Source: Bacteroidales bacterium (GTDB taxonomy: Bacteria; Bacteroidota; Bacteroidia; Bacteroidales; F082). Taken from it: 12,740 nucleotides of DNA. The stretch is taken from the NCBI GenBank assembly GCA_017616675.1, contig JAFZXR010000047.1:1-12740 (forward strand). Reading direction: 5' to 3'. Positions 12,221 to 12,740 of this stretch are shown piece after piece; the first letter of the stretch is position 1; every line of letters begins with the position of its first letter. Under the pieces are notes generated by a model. It saw only the letters and a program-made list of their open reading frames with translations. It was not told where the DNA came from and did not search any database. The translations under genes and the position numbers were made by a program.

Positions 12221-12740
<520 letters not shown>

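Overview
The window looks like a chromosomal segment of a member of the Bacteroidetes, probably order Bacteroidales. The support is (i) repeated promoter-like boxes of the Bacteroidetes type TAnnTTTG (TATCTTTG at 616-623 minus, 5422-5429 minus, 5666-5673 plus, 6422-6429 plus, 6600-6607 plus), (ii) near absence of Shine-Dalgarno sequences, and (iii) the right-hand gene order pheT, AAA+ enhancer-binding regulator, lptE, TPR-like protein, secG, groS, groL, with Bacteroidetes-style LptE and SecG. No taxonomic search was possible.

Layout. Positions 1-231 are the 3' end of an aminopeptidase P gene with a good terminator (266-296). A small three-helix membrane protein lies on the minus strand (321-599). 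Then comes an accessory segment of roughly 5.5 kb (about 600-6600). It is visibly more A+T-rich than the housekeeping genes to its right and rich in intergenic repeats. It holds a KilA-N-domain protein (920-1723), a DUF2442 protein fused to a helix-turn-helix (2327-2743), and a compact minus-strand restriction-modification-repair operon. That operon is a Dcm-family DNA cytosine-C5 methyltransferase (5341-4142), a 196-residue PD-(D/E)XK endonuclease with an EcoRII/NgoMIV-type active site (4128-3538), and a Vsr T:G mismatch endonuclease (3516-2995). To its right are a 75-residue protein of unknown function and a translationally coupled ICMT/PEMT-like membrane methyltransferase (5691-6397).

From 6600 on the window is housekeeping: pheT (6646-9114), a receiver-less sigma-54-type activator (9111-10301) and lptE (10298-10807) are linked by 4-base start/stop overlaps, followed by a TPR-like protein, secG, a strong terminator (11814-11846), groS and the start of groL, which runs off the end.

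How the parts work together. The methyltransferase protects host sites, the nuclease cuts unmodified DNA, and Vsr repairs the T:G mismatches left when methylated C deaminates: a complete self-contained R-M-V unit. A 16-base near-perfect direct repeat (2911-2926 and 5558-5573, one mismatch) brackets exactly this operon. Related intergenic repeats lie at most other gene borders of the accessory segment, suggesting it was built from cassettes.

The least explained signals are non-coding. They are a family of five short inverted repeats with a common AGGT...A-tract/T-tract...ACCT plan whose inner bases vary in compensating pairs (1970-2137, 2771-2790, 2967-2987), and a five-unit, 20-21-base iteron-like array (2813-2909).
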